Assembly: GCA_037013685.1 (NCBI GenBank)
Contig: CM072888.1
Span: 17,222,589 to 17,286,588 of the forward strand
Direction: 5' to 3'
Source: Acridotheres tristis
Taxonomy: Eukaryota > Chordata > Aves > Passeriformes > Sturnidae
Length of the DNA stretch: 64,000 nucleotides
Made by a program: the position numbers and the translations under genes. Below the pieces are notes generated by a model. That model did no database searches. It was not told the DNA's origin and saw only the letters and a list, made by a program, of their open reading frames with translations. Positions within the stretch are counted from its first letter, which is position 1, and every line of letters starts with the position of its first letter. Shown in pieces: positions 48,154 through 58,470 of the stretch.

Positions 48154-49864
48154 CATTTGTTGCCCCCTCTTGTCACACATCTGTGTGCATGTATGCTTGT
48201 GTCTGTCCCTACTTAATTACAATTAAACCCGGTGCCTGGATGCGACCCAAAAGTCTCACACGTGCTCCTGTGAATTTCATGAAAATTAGTGTCCAGATGG
48301 AAAACAACTGCCCTGCTGAGGGAAGGCCTTCCAAATTCATGCTGTGTTAGACTTTGGGGAAACCACATAGTAGAGCTTCTCGGGTCATAGGATACATTAG
48401 CTCTGCTGAACTCAAAAACCTACCTGTTGGGAGTGTTTGGTTTTCAGACTGCCAACAAACCTCTAAAATCAATTAGTCGTGCAGCTTTACTTGCAGTACA
48501 TATTTTCCTGCTGTTCACAGGTAGAAGCTATTTTATATTATCCCTAATTAGTTTTACATTTAGCTTTCCCTGCTGGCTAAGGCAGGCATTGCTTTGTGTA
48601 CAGGAATTAGATCCCAGGCACCTCCTGAGTTTTTCAAATCTGCTGTAAACCTCTCTGAATATCTGCAAAAGTATTTGTTTGTGTCTAGCACGCTTGATGG
48701 GGAAGGAGAAATTGCTTAGTCTCCCCCAAAAACTTTGGCATTACACTTTGGGGTAAGTGTAAATCCACTTCCTCCTGTGGCCAGAGCTCCATATTTCTTA
48801 GATTCAAATAGATCTTCACAGCTCAGCTCAGAAAGCAGGAAAATGGAATTGTTTGGCTACACTGGTTTTGGTACATTGTATTTATACCTATTGATGTATT
48901 CACATGCACTGCAGTCTATTGTAAGACTGATCCAGGACTTTACATTTCCTAATGTCAAGCATTTTCCTTTGTTGTAGAGATTTTCTGTGGTGTGTGGGGT
49001 GTGACTGTTCCACAATGGGGAAGCAATGCAAGGCTGGGGGCTAATTTTCCAGCAGTTATTATGGTACTAAAGTTTGGATAACCCAAGTAAAATTCGCCCT
49101 CCTGTGGCTGTGTCTTTTGCACACAATTGTTCTGCTAAGGAAAATGGCATGGAGAATGCTCCCACTTAATTTGATGTTTTCCCCAAAACCTCACCCACTA
49201 GTTTCTTTATTTGCCAGGCTTTTAAGGTTTACCAGTGCTAAAGCAGATCCTCCCCATCACCTCTCACTGTCCTCTTGCCACTTTCTCCACTTGTTCCTCA
49301 TCTCCCTACGTCTCTTTTGCCCTGTCCTCAGTTTTCTGTCCCCAGTTCCATCTCTCTGCAAGTGGTTTCCTGAGAAGCAGATGGCACATTTTGAGGCTTG
49401 GGCTAAGCTGCCCAGTGGCTGCCCAGTTGCTTGGTAGGGCACAGGACGTGAGGAATTGCTGAAGTCTTCTACTCAGCGCTGAGGAGAAGAGTTTTCACAG
49501 TTTGCTCAAATTCCTGTGAGAGATTTCTACCCTCCTTTCCAACTCAGTTGAAACTAGGCAAGCAACTCAAATGATGTTAAGAGGAATCTTCCAGACAGGC
49601 ACAGTGCAACCATGCAAACACACACACTCAGAAAACCAGGGCCAGGAACATGCTGTTCCACCTAAAGACTAAGAATATAATAGGATATTCTCACCCCAAC
49701 AGAGTGATCACATTCAGGGTGATGTGTGAGAGCAAAATTGGAAGCTCTGCCTCTATCTCCACCCTGTCCGGTAGCTATCCTAGAAGCAGATAATTTGGTA
49801 ATTTAATTCTTACAACTTCAGCTCCCCTAAATGACCTTTAAAATTTATTTGCTTCATTTACTTA

Positions 49865-50030
49865 GGTTTTAAGAGATTATGCTTAAGTAATGCTTTGCCG
49901 CATGTAATGTTTTGTTGTATTTAAATTTAGTGTGTAATGATTGTCTATATTAAATAACAGTAGCAACATCTGAAATTATTAATAAACAAAAGATGACAGA
50001 TAATGCATGTTAAGTTCTCTCTGTATTTTG
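49865..50030. promoter_or_regulatory. AT-rich block with clustered homeodomain-type and octamer-like words
   Basis: Contains taatgattg, attaaataac, gaaattattaataaac and a dense octamer-like atgcatgttaag near its end. It resembles a conserved non-coding element and lies directly upstream of the palindromic-repeat copy at 50085. Inference only. Confidence 0.25.
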
Positions 50031-50084
50031 GATCGTTTATCTCCCAGGTAACATAAGAAGAATGTTAAATCCTGCTGGAACACA

Positions 50085-50135
50085 CTCCTCAGCTGATGTA
50101 AATCGGCAAATGTACAGCAGCTGAATTTCTGGTCC
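50085..50135. mobile_element. Second, shortened copy of the palindromic amniote repeat
   Basis: tcctcagctgatgtaaatcgg, a short centre, then tgtacagcagctgaatttctggtcc: the arms pair as cagctgatgta with tacagcagctg. They carry the 'gatcctcagctggtgtaaatcggc ... cagctgaggatctggcc' words of the same family as 18841-18932. The centre is deleted, leaving about 51 bp. Confidence 0.6.
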
Positions 50136-52545
50136 ATTATGTTTTCTATGAAAGATGTCTTTGCCTTCAGAGTATTAATTATCCATGATCCTTTTACTTT
50201 TCTTGTTTTCTGCCTTTGCAGGTGCTGCTAATTCTCTCCATTTCTTCCAGAAATGGGAAAATTTATCTATATTAGGAAATGTGTTTCTTCCTTTCTTCAG
50301 TAAGCTGCATTTTCATTTTTGGCATCCAAATTTAAATCCTAATGCACATAGAGATATGAATGATGTGGGTTTTACTGCTGACAGTTTTAAATCCTACCAT
50401 GCATCAGCTGCATAGACAGCTTAACCCCTTTTTGTTCTAGCAGAAGACCATGTGTATTTTTGCAAAAGATGACCACGTCACACACTGCACAGATGTCTCC
50501 AGCAATAAACTGCCCCATCTTCAAGTCCCAAAATCAAATCAGGTAATAAATGATGTTTCAAGGCTGGATGCTGGAGAGGGGATGAAGGGAAGGCCAGAGT
50601 CCCTTACCCTCCAGCCTGCTGGTGCTAGCAGATGCTCCAAAAGCTCCCACCCAAAGGGACTCAGTTGAACAGGTTCCCTGTTCCTTTTGCTGATCCCTGA
50701 TTCCCCCTTCAGAAAAGCTCAGGGTGAAGCCCACAATTTCTGAGCTCTGGAATGACTTCCCATGTCCTGCTGCTGTATGTGTGGGGCATTTCAAACACAG
50801 GAGGGTTGTGTGCCAGGGCAAGGAATGTCCCGTGCTGCTCCAGAGGAATTCATCAATGTGACCTGCATCCAGCAGGCATGACTGGACCACAGTCATGGGA
50901 GAGACTCCCTGCCCATGAGCCTGTGTGTGCTCTTTGCCACCTCTCAGTGTTTCCCTCACGAGCTGCAGCCTGGATAGAACAGGGGAGAGGGTTAATCCTT
51001 CTGTCTCTACAAGAGTTTAATTGGAAGGGAATTGTCTTTGACTTAATTTCCTCTTTTGTCTCCATTCAAGCCTAGTGGATCAAAAGAAATGCAAATTGAA
51101 AGATAATATTTTGGATGTGCCCGATTTTAAAGTTGAACATGAATAATCTTTCATGCCTCTGACTTAATGTCTGTATCATTTTTGTCACAAAAGTCTTGAA
51201 ACAATGAGTATTTCTTTATGTGACAAAAAGAATTTACTTTTCATCAAGAGAGGAAACCTGAGTGTTGCTCTCACAGTACTAGAACACAGCTACTAATTAC
51301 CTCATGTTATCAAACCTGACATTATCCTTTAGATTAAAATACCATATGTTTTATTTTATAATGAGAGGGCAAAGAGCCAGTTACTACAAAGTATTAAGCC
51401 ACTGCACGTCGGGTGCCACTATATAGCAGGGTTTATTCACACAGAAATTCAATTGGCTGATTATTAGATTATTGGTTAATGCAATTTAATATAAAACCCT
51501 TCTTCTCTTTTTTCTTTCCTCTTCCTTTCTTTCATTGTTATTTTGAATTATAGCACTAGGAAAGTACTTTTCAAGTGGTTAACTTAAGTTTGCTTTCCAA
51601 CATCTCTTTATTTGTGAAGAAATGAATTCAAAGGTTCTGTTTTCTTTTTAGTGCTTGTGAAAATGAAGGATAGTTGTGCCTGCACTACAAGAAGGGTGAT
51701 TTAGGTAAATGTCTCTGAGGCAGCTTGAGTCAATTTAGCTTAGACTTGCCCTGAAATTCTCTATTGCTTTGCCGCAAATCTTCCCAAGAGAAAAGGTTTA
51801 GTTTTGCTGAGCTCTATTGGAGTAGAAGGTAGTTTTGTTGGTGTCCTACATTATGGCTGACAAAAAGGGTAGAGAAAAATGCTACATTGAACCACATCAA
51901 TGGAGAGGAGAAAAGATTTACTCACTTTTTCTCCACATGTTCAGTCTGGGGGTGATGGATGTCAGTTGTCGTGTCTAAAATTCACATCAGACTTACCCAA
52001 GAAATCTATAGGGATTTTTTTTTTATTGATGGTTTTCCAACACTTCCTCATTTCCAAAACACACACGAGAGATTTTTCCACAACTACTTGAGTGCAGATG
52101 CTAGAGCCCTACATTTTGGCTGACACATTGGTAAAATAAATGCCCAGGTCTACATTCAGCCCTAGCTTGGGAAGGCCTAAATATAAATTTATAGATGGAA
52201 AAAAGAAACAAACCGAACAAACAACCAAAAAAACCCTGCCTATTTCTCTGCCATTCAGACTATACTATCCTGAGAATGTGCTCCATATTTGCACCATGGA
52301 ACATACAGGAAGTCAAAGCCCTGCGACAAAACAAGGGGAGAAGATTCAAGAGTAAATGCTATTTTTCCATTACCATGGCATTGGTAATGGAGATTGGGAG
52401 AAATAAGTTGTGCCTGCACTTGGAACAGAGCCATTCCTTTGCTCATGCAGAGACATCTCTCAAGCCAGCTGTGCTGCCTCTGAGTTCCTTATTATCAACT
52501 CTTAGAAGCGTGGGGGGAAAGCAACAAAATCATGACAATGATAAA
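50136..52545. other. Unique non-coding sequence with a GC-rich patch
   Basis: A GC-rich patch at about 50570-50960 has an abrupt contrast to its AT-rich flanks and could be an unrecognised repeat such as an LTR. Nothing in it identifies a family. The AT-rich block at 51290-51510 is listed separately. No gene seen. Confidence 0.45.
51290..51510. promoter_or_regulatory. Possible conserved non-coding block
   Basis: It holds ctactaattacc, a CG-containing cacgtcgggtgcc in AT-rich surroundings, an inverted CCAAT-like ctgattattagattattggttaat and ttcaattggctgatt. Motif density and a retained CpG suggest constraint. Not tested. Confidence 0.25.
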
Positions 52546-52549
52546 TGCT

Positions 52550-53030
52550 GCTTCTTTACAGGCTCACATGGTGCCAGCCCGGTTTGTGGTCCAAAAGCCC
52601 CACTGTGGTCGGGCTCCGAGTAAACAGAGTTATTAGCAGTCATGGGAGGCTGAGAGGTTGGAGGCTCGAGCTGACCAGTTGTTACAGAAAAACAACAGAT
52701 TCCTCCTCTTTTTTTTTTGGGGGGGGGGGCTCCTTTTATTGCTGAATCTTTCACACCGGAGAAGAGCACTGCTGTTGTCTGGTGGCTAAAAGCAAAACCA
52801 CATTAAGCGGGAAGAGGAAGGAGAGTAAAACAAAGCTGTCTCTTGCCCCCAGCTCGTTAACAAATGCAGCAAGAGGTCCCCTAGGCACACCAGGTAGTGC
52901 CCTTGGGCTGGCACGGTGCCCATCTGTGCCATCTGCTGAGGATCAAGCCTTCCTCTGCTTCCCATCACGTAGAAGCTGCTGCAGCCGGGCGCTGCTCTCC
53001 TGCTGAAATCGCTGCGGCACGCAGCCAGCC
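52550..53030. promoter_or_regulatory. Locally CpG-rich segment
   Basis: CpG sites cluster here more than anywhere else that I noticed, for example ccggtttg, gtcgggctccgag, ctcgag, caccggag, agcgggaag, gccgggcgctgc and atcgctgcggcacgc. The segment also carries the T10-G11 run. It may be a small CpG island, an enhancer or a weak promoter. No clear TATA box, and no open frame of merit on either strand. Confidence 0.3.
52709..52729. repeat. T10-G11 compound homopolymer
   Basis: Ten T directly followed by eleven G on the plus strand. An assembly- and polymerase-difficult site, and one half of a possible G-rich secondary structure. Confidence 0.85.
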
Positions 53031-55298
53031 CAGGTTAGCAGTTCAATAGCTTCTGCCATGAAAAAAGGGCAAGGGGTGGGGGGAAGGAGGGTGCATTGCA
53101 TCTTTGTATTTTCACAGTTGTAATCTCTGTTATGGTATTTGTGAGTGTAATGGGACATTTCTCTAGCTATTTACAACAGGTCAGGGCAAGTGTCCTGCTT
53201 CCCATATGCCATCTCACTGAAATGGCTCTTTTTGTTTGCTGAGTGCAACTTTAGGTGCAGGTTAGTGAAACAGCCATAGTGGAAACATTGATGTGATTAC
53301 TGGGTTGAAGAAGAACAATAAATGAAAATATGTTGTGTATATTATGAGATGCAGGACTCAAAATGATGGACTGTCATATAAAAGTGGAAACGAAATAGAA
53401 AATTGAGACCCAAAAAAAGGGCAGTAGTAAAAAGCTCAGTATTTTATTCCATGTCAGATGGTTTCTCTTCTATCTAAACTGGCATGTTTCCTACAACAAT
53501 ATGGTTTAAGGAAATAGCTGGCCCATCAGAATGTTTTCCTTCTGCTGTGCATCATCTGCCTGGCATTTTGCTCTGATCAGAAAGGTAGAGTATGAGAACA
53601 GAGGAAAGCTTGCAGGAAGAAAAATTCCATGCCTCTAAACAACAGTGCAGCAGCTCCAAGCAAAGTCATAGAAGTATAAGAGAAATTCACTAGTAAGTTA
53701 AACATTGACATTTTCAACAAGAGAAAATACATCCCAACTATCATAATTTCTTCCAGGTTTTACAAGGCCACAGCATCGGTACTTCAGATCAATAAGAATG
53801 TTAAGACTAGTGTCTGAGATTACAGTAAAGCCATCCAATTTCCACAACACAAGGAATTTCCAACAATATTTTTAAATCCATAGGTCTAGAAGTCTTGCAT
53901 GTGAGCAGAATCGTGTTGTTCTAGTCTTAAATATTGAAAATATAAGATGGTACAAAATGTTTTGAAATGTCATGTGACTGTCCGCTTGGATCAGATGCTG
54001 CTAAAAAAGCCTGTTAGGGTTAGAATATTAGGTTTCAGTCCAACTCTTGCTGGTCTGTGTTAAAGAATATTTTGATTCAAAGGCCCTTCTGTCTAAAAAA
54101 CCTAACCACAGAAGAATTTAATTTTCAGTCTTATAAGCCTGGGTTCTTTGGAGAACTCTCACCTCTGGTATTTTACCTTTTGGGGTTTTTTTTCTGCTTG
54201 CAAAGTTGGAAATATTGGAGACACATCAAAATTAAAAGCATGATGGGCAAAAGAGGTGTTTTGCCAGGAATAGTGCAAGTTTTACATGATGTTGCTTTTA
54301 GACTGCTTTTCTTTCAACTTGAATGGGTTCACTATACTTCAGAACACTTGCAAGAATAGCTCATGCATTGATATGTGATATTGGGTTTGAAGTGCTGGGC
54401 AGACACTCTAATAAATAGTGTGATATTTAAAGAGGATGAACACCAAGTGACACCTAGTGAGTTATTAACTTTATTTTGTTCATTTTGCCATCTGTCTTTC
54501 TTGCTCATGTTCTCAAATGCAGATCCAGCAGTCTAGCTGATTTTCACTGAAGCAGCTCCGATGGACAAAAACCAAAGTTTTCAAGGCAGACTTGCCAAAT
54601 TTGCCAATGCTGATCTGGAAGTCAAATACCCAGATGTTTTGAAGAGTGAACATGCTGGAAAGGGAGTATCTCACAGAGAGTTTTGAGTCCTTTTCAAAAC
54701 CTAACATTCATGTTGCCACCTCTCCCTGAATCCTTTGAAAAATACAATTCTAAATGTGTATGTTTAAATGAGCATTTAAAAATTCGTCTTTGGGTTCTTT
54801 TTGGAAACAGCTCTGCAGCTCTTTTGAACAGAGTTAAGGCAATTACTGCATCCCCTGAACTCTACTGACATGGTGCAGATAAGAAAAAAAGCCATCAATG
54901 CCTTGCATCAACACTTAATTTCATTTGACTAAAGCACACATTTGCTGGAAGCATGTACTACAAAAACCATGCAGATATAAGTTAAAAAATGTTGAAATGA
55001 ATTGGTTTGGGATTTTTACTTTTGCTAAAATACAAGTCAATGCTTTTACATTTATAAAGCTTCATTTCTGTTTCAAGAGATTTTTTCAAGACTGTAACCA
55101 AAGCCAAAGAACAGATGTACCAGAACATGCACAGGAAATAAACTCTTATTTTCACCCAAAATATATGGAAAACCCACAGTTTCTGATCTTGGTATAGCTG
55201 ATTTACTAGTTTTAACTTGGCAATTTAAAGTCAGAGATTTATGTTGCTTTACTGTTACCAAAACCCTTTCTCTTATGTTGGTTCACTATTTTTTCCAG
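53031..55298. other. Unique non-coding sequence
   Basis: AT-rich unique sequence, no recognised repeat or exon. The pyrimidine tract just before 55299 (ttcactattttttccag) is a good 3' splice site. Confidence 0.5.
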
Positions 55299-55415
55299 AG
55301 CAGGATGGCAGGATCAGAATCCTCAACTTTGCCATGGCAGCCACTGCTTGGGCTGGACACCCAGCTGAGGAAGCAGCCCCAGGAAAGGATGTTCAGAGTA
55401 GTTCTTGCAGCTGAA
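55299..55415 (+). CDS. Candidate exon of a spliced small ORF (part 1)
   Basis: Begins after a strong acceptor (ttcactattttttccag) and ends at GCTGAA with a gtaaga donor at 55416. It is 117 bp, open in one frame with phase 0 at both ends. An ATG at 55305 has A at -3 and G at +4, a good initiation context; the frame from it starts MAGSESSTLP and ends RVVLAAE. The segment is much more GC-rich than its surroundings. If it were spliced to 55768 the frame would run on and stop inside that exon, giving a protein of about 64 residues. I recognise no domain. It could equally be a lncRNA exon, an unidentified repeat or chance. Confidence 0.2.
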
Positions 55416-55767
55416 GTAAGAGCCCACACCAACCCCAGGACTTGCCTGTGGGTCACCATACTGCTTTTGGTGGAGATTTTTATGGAGTTGTGGGACTTCA
55501 GGCTTGAAGGATTACATCGGGGTGAAATCAAGTATTGCAGTTACTGTGGAGAGCACAGTGAACTAGAAATAGTTCACTTCATTTCTGAGGAAAATGTCTC
55601 TTCAGCCTGATTTAAAGCACCCAGTTCAATGTCCGCCAAGTATTTCAGGTTGTTCATTTGGGGGTTGCTACTTTTGATTTTGCCCTTTTCACTACTAGAC
55701 ATTTCTTTTTGAACCCACTGGCATGCAGTGCTCCATCATATCTCATTTTTCACTTTCTCTTTCCTAG

Positions 55768-55920
55768 GCAAAACTGCTCATGAGACAACCAGAATTTGCA
55801 GTCTCCATCTGCCCCAAGCTGGACTTTGGGGGAGTAGCTGCAGGCTGCTGATGTCCTAAGAAGCACAGGATTTGGTGTCTGTCTGTGCCACACTACCAAG
55901 AGTTCGTTTCTATCTTTCTG
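55768..55920 (+). ncRNA. Candidate exon (part 2), largely non-coding
   Basis: A long pyrimidine-rich acceptor (tttttcactttctctttcctag) precedes it and a perfect donor (gtaagtac) follows at 55921. Taken alone, all three frames contain stops, so it cannot be an internal coding exon. It could hold the end of a small ORF coming from 55299-55415: in phase 0 it adds 27 residues, then TGA. Or it could be an exon of a long non-coding RNA. The splice signals are among the best in the window; there is no expression evidence. Confidence 0.22.
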
Positions 55921-58209
55921 GTAAGTACATGGAATGTGGACACACATGTAGCTTTTGTGTAACTCTCCTTTAGGGGAGCATCTAAGTTCTTCTCCAAACA
56001 CTCCTTTGAGGCTAAGTGTTGGCTGAGTACATCCCATGACAATCCTGGTCTGTGCTGGAAATGTTCATACAGTAAAATCTACTCAGGGCTTCTGCTAGTT
56101 TAGCTGGATAAGGTAGATGGTGTTGTGTGAAGAGCATGCAGCCTGAGCAGAGTTGTGTGGGGGCACTTGGGCTGACCTGTTCTAACTTCAGAGCTGTGCA
56201 CAGAATTAAATACTGCAGGGAGAACTGCAGGGCTCCTTTTCCTGAATGATAGAAGTCCCTCTTGACAGACACAGGGAAGCTGGAATTGTTGTATGGCCTC
56301 CTGTACTGATACAACACCTAACATTTAAACAACAGTTTAATTTTTCTGGGGAGAAAATGTCTCTAAAATTTCTGGGGAAAAAGTGAAGTAAACCTTCAGA
56401 AAACTGCAGATGGAAAGCTTGTATTTATGTAAAATGGAAACATGCTGCGAATCATTGGAGAAAACCTATATTTTCTTGCCAATTATAACAATATTAGGTA
56501 GCAGTGAAGGTTTCCAAGGCAACCTGGCCACGGGTGCATTCATGTGGAGTGTGTGTGACTACCTGCTTTGTCAAGCCAATGGATGCATGTCAGAAGGTGG
56601 TGTGTGGGGGGAGTACAGATAATTTCATCAATCCACACTACAAAAACTATTTAAAAGCAGAGGGTTTGGGACTTTTTCTTTTTTTTGGTTTTTTTTTTTT
56701 TTTTAGTATTTCTGATTGTGCTGAACATTTCAATGCTTTTCTAAAATACGCAAGATGTAGGAATAGGCAAATATGTGGGAGCCAGGCTGAAGACACCTGG
56801 CTGGTGGAGTGTCCAGAGGGATGTTAGAGGAGGCTTTCTGGGCAAGTTAGCATGAAGTCTGTTCATACATTCTGTGTGGATGCAAACAAATGTACAGCAT
56901 CTTCCCCAAATAAACTTTCTTCTTCCTTTTTCCTGAACTGACACCAGCCTGTATTTCCCAAGGTGTTAAACCAAAGGAGTTCTACCAACACTTCAGGTTT
57001 CTTGCCTTCAATTCCAGCGCTTGATACCATTTTCTTTTTGCCTGCCCCTCATTTATCTGCAACGCATCTTTCTTTGGTGTATTGGAGCTTTCCTGGCCTC
57101 TCCAGCTGTCCTGTGAATCACAGAGAGCAAAACACACAGTGGTCCTCCCATATGTTTTCTTCAGGCCATCACTCTTGTTTCCTCTGAAGAGCCATTGAAG
57201 TTAAATGTTGTGTGAGGATCCAGCTGTCAGTCTCCAGGGAATTCACTGCCTTGTCTGTGAGCTTTTAAAAACTTTCAAGAACTGCAGATTAGGTTTATTT
57301 AGGGAAAAAAAAACATCTGGGCTGCCCAATACCTGATATAGCTGTCAGGAAAATAAAAAAAACCAGCCCCATAGCCACCCAAGGGAACTGAGAAAGCAAT
57401 ATGGGTCATGTTCATCAGCCTTGACTGCTTTCCAGGTTGCTAAGGCAGCTGTGACACAGTCGTGATGTAGAGTCCATCCCTTGCTTTAGCCAGTCTGGTA
57501 AACTGAGCCTGCAGGTCTGAGCTGACACCACTGGCAGCAGGGAAGATCACCAGGGGTCGCAGCTGTAGCCTGAGATTTGGCCAAAAATTTCCACTGTTCT
57601 TCAGTAGCAGTCACCTTTCCAAATTTGTTTTGCTTCAGGAAAGGGCTAAGAGAATTCCTAACTCTCTTTCTCTAAATCCAAATTGTTGCAGTACTGAGTT
57701 CACTGTAACTTTACAGCTTCCCCTGGGAATTAAAAGCAGTCACAGGAGGTGTTCAGTGAGCAGTTACTCATTGAAAAATCCCTGTGTGATGCCTGCTGGC
57801 TCTGGCATGAGGGCTCCAACCACACTGAAACTCTGTGCACAGCCACATTTCTTACTCAGCCTTGCTTTCAGAGCACCCACGGCAGCTGCTGTGTGCAGCA
57901 AATGTCAATCACACCCTGAGCACCCAGAAGTAAGCTTGAGTGAGAAATTAAGATGCTGGGGATTTGTGCTTAAATTATTGCACCTAACTGCTGCCTTTTA
58001 CCGTGGATTACAAAATGTCCTCTGTGCATGGAGACGTGTATGCTCACACACATCTGACTCAGCTCCAGAGCTCACACTTTGGTGCAGTGAGAACCCACCC
58101 AGCTAACCAAGCCAGGAAAATGTACCCATCTACCTTCCCAGAGATTTTCCTCTGCACTGGCTGTCCTGAAATTGTAGGCATAAACCTGTTTTTTCCTTGC
58201 TCGTGGGCA
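55921..58209. other. Unique non-coding sequence
   Basis: Contains a T8-GG-T16 tract (56679-56704). The longest open frame of the window, 158 codons from 57630, lies here. It is serine-, leucine- and cysteine-rich, shows no domain and no splice structure, and runs into frames on the same strand at 58003-58320. I treat it as random. Confidence 0.5.
56679..56704. repeat. T8-GG-T16 tract
   Basis: T8 at 56679-56686, GG, then T16 at 56689-56704. Confidence 0.8.
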
Positions 58210-58470
58210 AGGGAAGATAAAACTTGGAAAGAGCCAGGCCAGATTGTGTCCTTTCAGTACCTTAAAACAGGCCTGCAAGAAAGCTGGAGAGGGACTTTCT
58301 GCCATGAGATGGAGTGGTAAGACAAGGGGAAATGGCTTTAAGCTGACAGAGTAGGTTTAGATCAGATATTAGGAAGAAATTTGCTACTGTGGGGATGGTG
58401 AGGCTCTGGAATTAGTGTCTCAGAGAAGCGGTGGGTGCCCAATCCCTGGACATGGATGGAAGGCATCTAA
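58210..58470 (+). mobile_element. CR1 LINE fragment (forward)
   Basis: The order is typical of the 3' part of an avian CR1: ctttcagtaccttaaa, gcaagaaagctggagagggactt, ggagtggtaagacaaggggaaatggctttaagctga, gtaggtttagatcagatattaggaagaaatttgctactgt, ggatggtgaggctctgga, cagagaagcggtgggtgcccaatccctgga. It stops before the 3' terminus and is interrupted by small deletions. This is a truncated, inactive copy. The open frame at 58003-58320 runs into it and has no bearing on function. Confidence 0.88.

Larger units (their letters stand above)
42798..49864. other. Unique non-coding sequence, no gene seen
   Basis: Seven kb. Contains a T/G-rich tract (47640-47702), an AG microsatellite (48135-48153) and T runs near 46027 and 46121. 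The 70-100-codon open frames around 43200-43600 and 45030-45310 overlap on both strands and lack exon boundaries. Confidence 0.5.

Noticed and set aside
57630..58106. Longest open frame (158 codons, plus strand)
   Set aside because: No domain, serine/cysteine-rich random look, no splice sites that use the frame, and another open frame overlaps it on the same strand. In 64 kb of six-frame sequence one frame of this length is expected by chance.
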